Of a DNA stretch of 6,402 nucleotides, positions 5,997 through 6,402 are shown one piece after another. Both the position numbers and the translations under genes were made by a program. The DNA comes from JAAYGT01 sp050252075 (lineage in GTDB: Bacteria > Pseudomonadota > Gammaproteobacteria > Burkholderiales > Burkholderiaceae_B): contig JBFWLP010000131.1 in assembly GCA_050252075.1 (NCBI GenBank), forward strand, positions 1 through 6,402. Reading direction: 5' to 3'. The notes beneath the pieces are model-generated. The model had not been told where the DNA came from. It was given only the letters and a program-made list of their open reading frames with translations, and did no database searches. Positions within the stretch are counted from its first letter, which is position 1. Every line of letters starts with the position of its first letter.

Positions 5997-6402
5997 TTAC
6001 TTGGTGTTCTGGATGGATTCAACCAGTTCTTTGCCGAACTGCTTGTGGTACTGGGGATAGACCGGTTTGAGCGCTTCCACAAACGCAGCATGATCTACCG
6101 TGTTCACTTGCATGCCCTGGCTCTTCACGGCTTCCAGGCCTTTTTGCTCAACGTTGTCGACATACGCGCGCATGGCTTTGGCAGCGTCGATGCCTGCCGC
6201 CTTGAAGGCGGCCTTGTCGGCGTCGGACAAGCCTTCATAGGCACTGGGCGACATTAAAACCAGGGCCGGACCATACACGTGCGAGGTGAGCGACAGGTAT
6301 TTCTGCAACTGCGGCAATTTGGCGGAAACGATGACCGACATAGGATTTTCCTGCCCGTCGATGGTGCCTTGCTGCAGGGCGGTCGCCACTTCGGGCCATG
6401 CC
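5997..6402 (-). CDS. dctP: TRAP transporter solute-binding protein (DctP family), C-terminal part
   Basis: Open from the right window edge to the TAA at 5997-5999, giving 134 residues; the N-terminal part, including the signal peptide, lies beyond the window. It begins AWPEVATALQQGTIDGQENP, the hallmark stretch of DctP/TeaA-type periplasmic binding proteins. It then gives a hinge-like strand (VIVSAKLPQLQKYLSLTSHVYGP) and the C-terminal helices (SDADKAAFKAAGIDAAKAMRAYV...). These proteins catch the solute in the periplasm and deliver it to DctQM. The specificity-setting arginine of the family lies upstream of this part, so the substrate is unknown. It is the first visible gene of the dctP-dctQ-dctM operon; the operon promoter must lie outside. 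The in-frame GTG at 6389 is internal, not a start. Confidence 0.93.
   Translation of the reverse strand, partial: AWPEVATALQQGTIDGQENPMSVIVSAKLPQLQKYLSLTSHVYGPALVLMSPSAYEGLSDADKAAFKAAGIDAAKAMRAYVDNVEQKGLEAVKSQGMQVNTVDHAAFVEALKPVYPQYHKQFGKELVESIQNTK

Overview
The window looks like chromosomal DNA of a GC-rich betaproteobacterium. The closest fit is Burkholderiales, probably Alcaligenaceae (the Bordetella, Pusillimonas or Achromobacter neighbourhood). This rests on protein character, on a long Lys/Ala-rich tail on topoisomerase III, and on a tripartite TRAP transporter beside housekeeping genes. The taxonomy is inferred from recalled family features, not from a search.

Left part, plus strand (1-3993): the 3' end of a DUF494/Smg-family gene, then gluQ (glutamyl-Q tRNA(Asp) synthetase) after only 13 nt, then a 110-nt gap with a weak promoter-like sequence, then topB (DNA topoisomerase III, 891 aa). 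smg and gluQ are probably co-transcribed; topB may be read through from them or use its own promoter. TopB has a TOPRIM domain, the catalytic Tyr326, two C-terminal four-cysteine zinc motifs and a 70-residue histone-H1-like tail. The tail is built from four-residue and then five-residue Lys/Ala repeats and ends in DDDAPF, close to the acidic tip of single-stranded DNA-binding protein (SSB).

Middle (3994-4061): a 68-nt gap between convergent genes, holding a 9-bp inverted repeat that may end transcription from one or both sides.

Right part, minus strand (4062-6402): a TRAP transporter operon transcribed right to left. The order is dctP (solute-binding protein, cut by the window edge), dctQ (small membrane subunit) and dctM (large membrane subunit). 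A strong 12-bp GC-rich hairpin just after dctP, inside the operon, would fit higher expression of the binding protein than of the membrane subunits. The substrate cannot be read from the sequence.

No mobile element, CRISPR array, tRNA or rRNA is visible. I do not see a new multi-gene system. The most unusual signal is the far C terminus of TopB: the repeat architecture, the SSB-like tip, and an in-phase A AAA AAA heptamer where a -1 shift would remove that tip.
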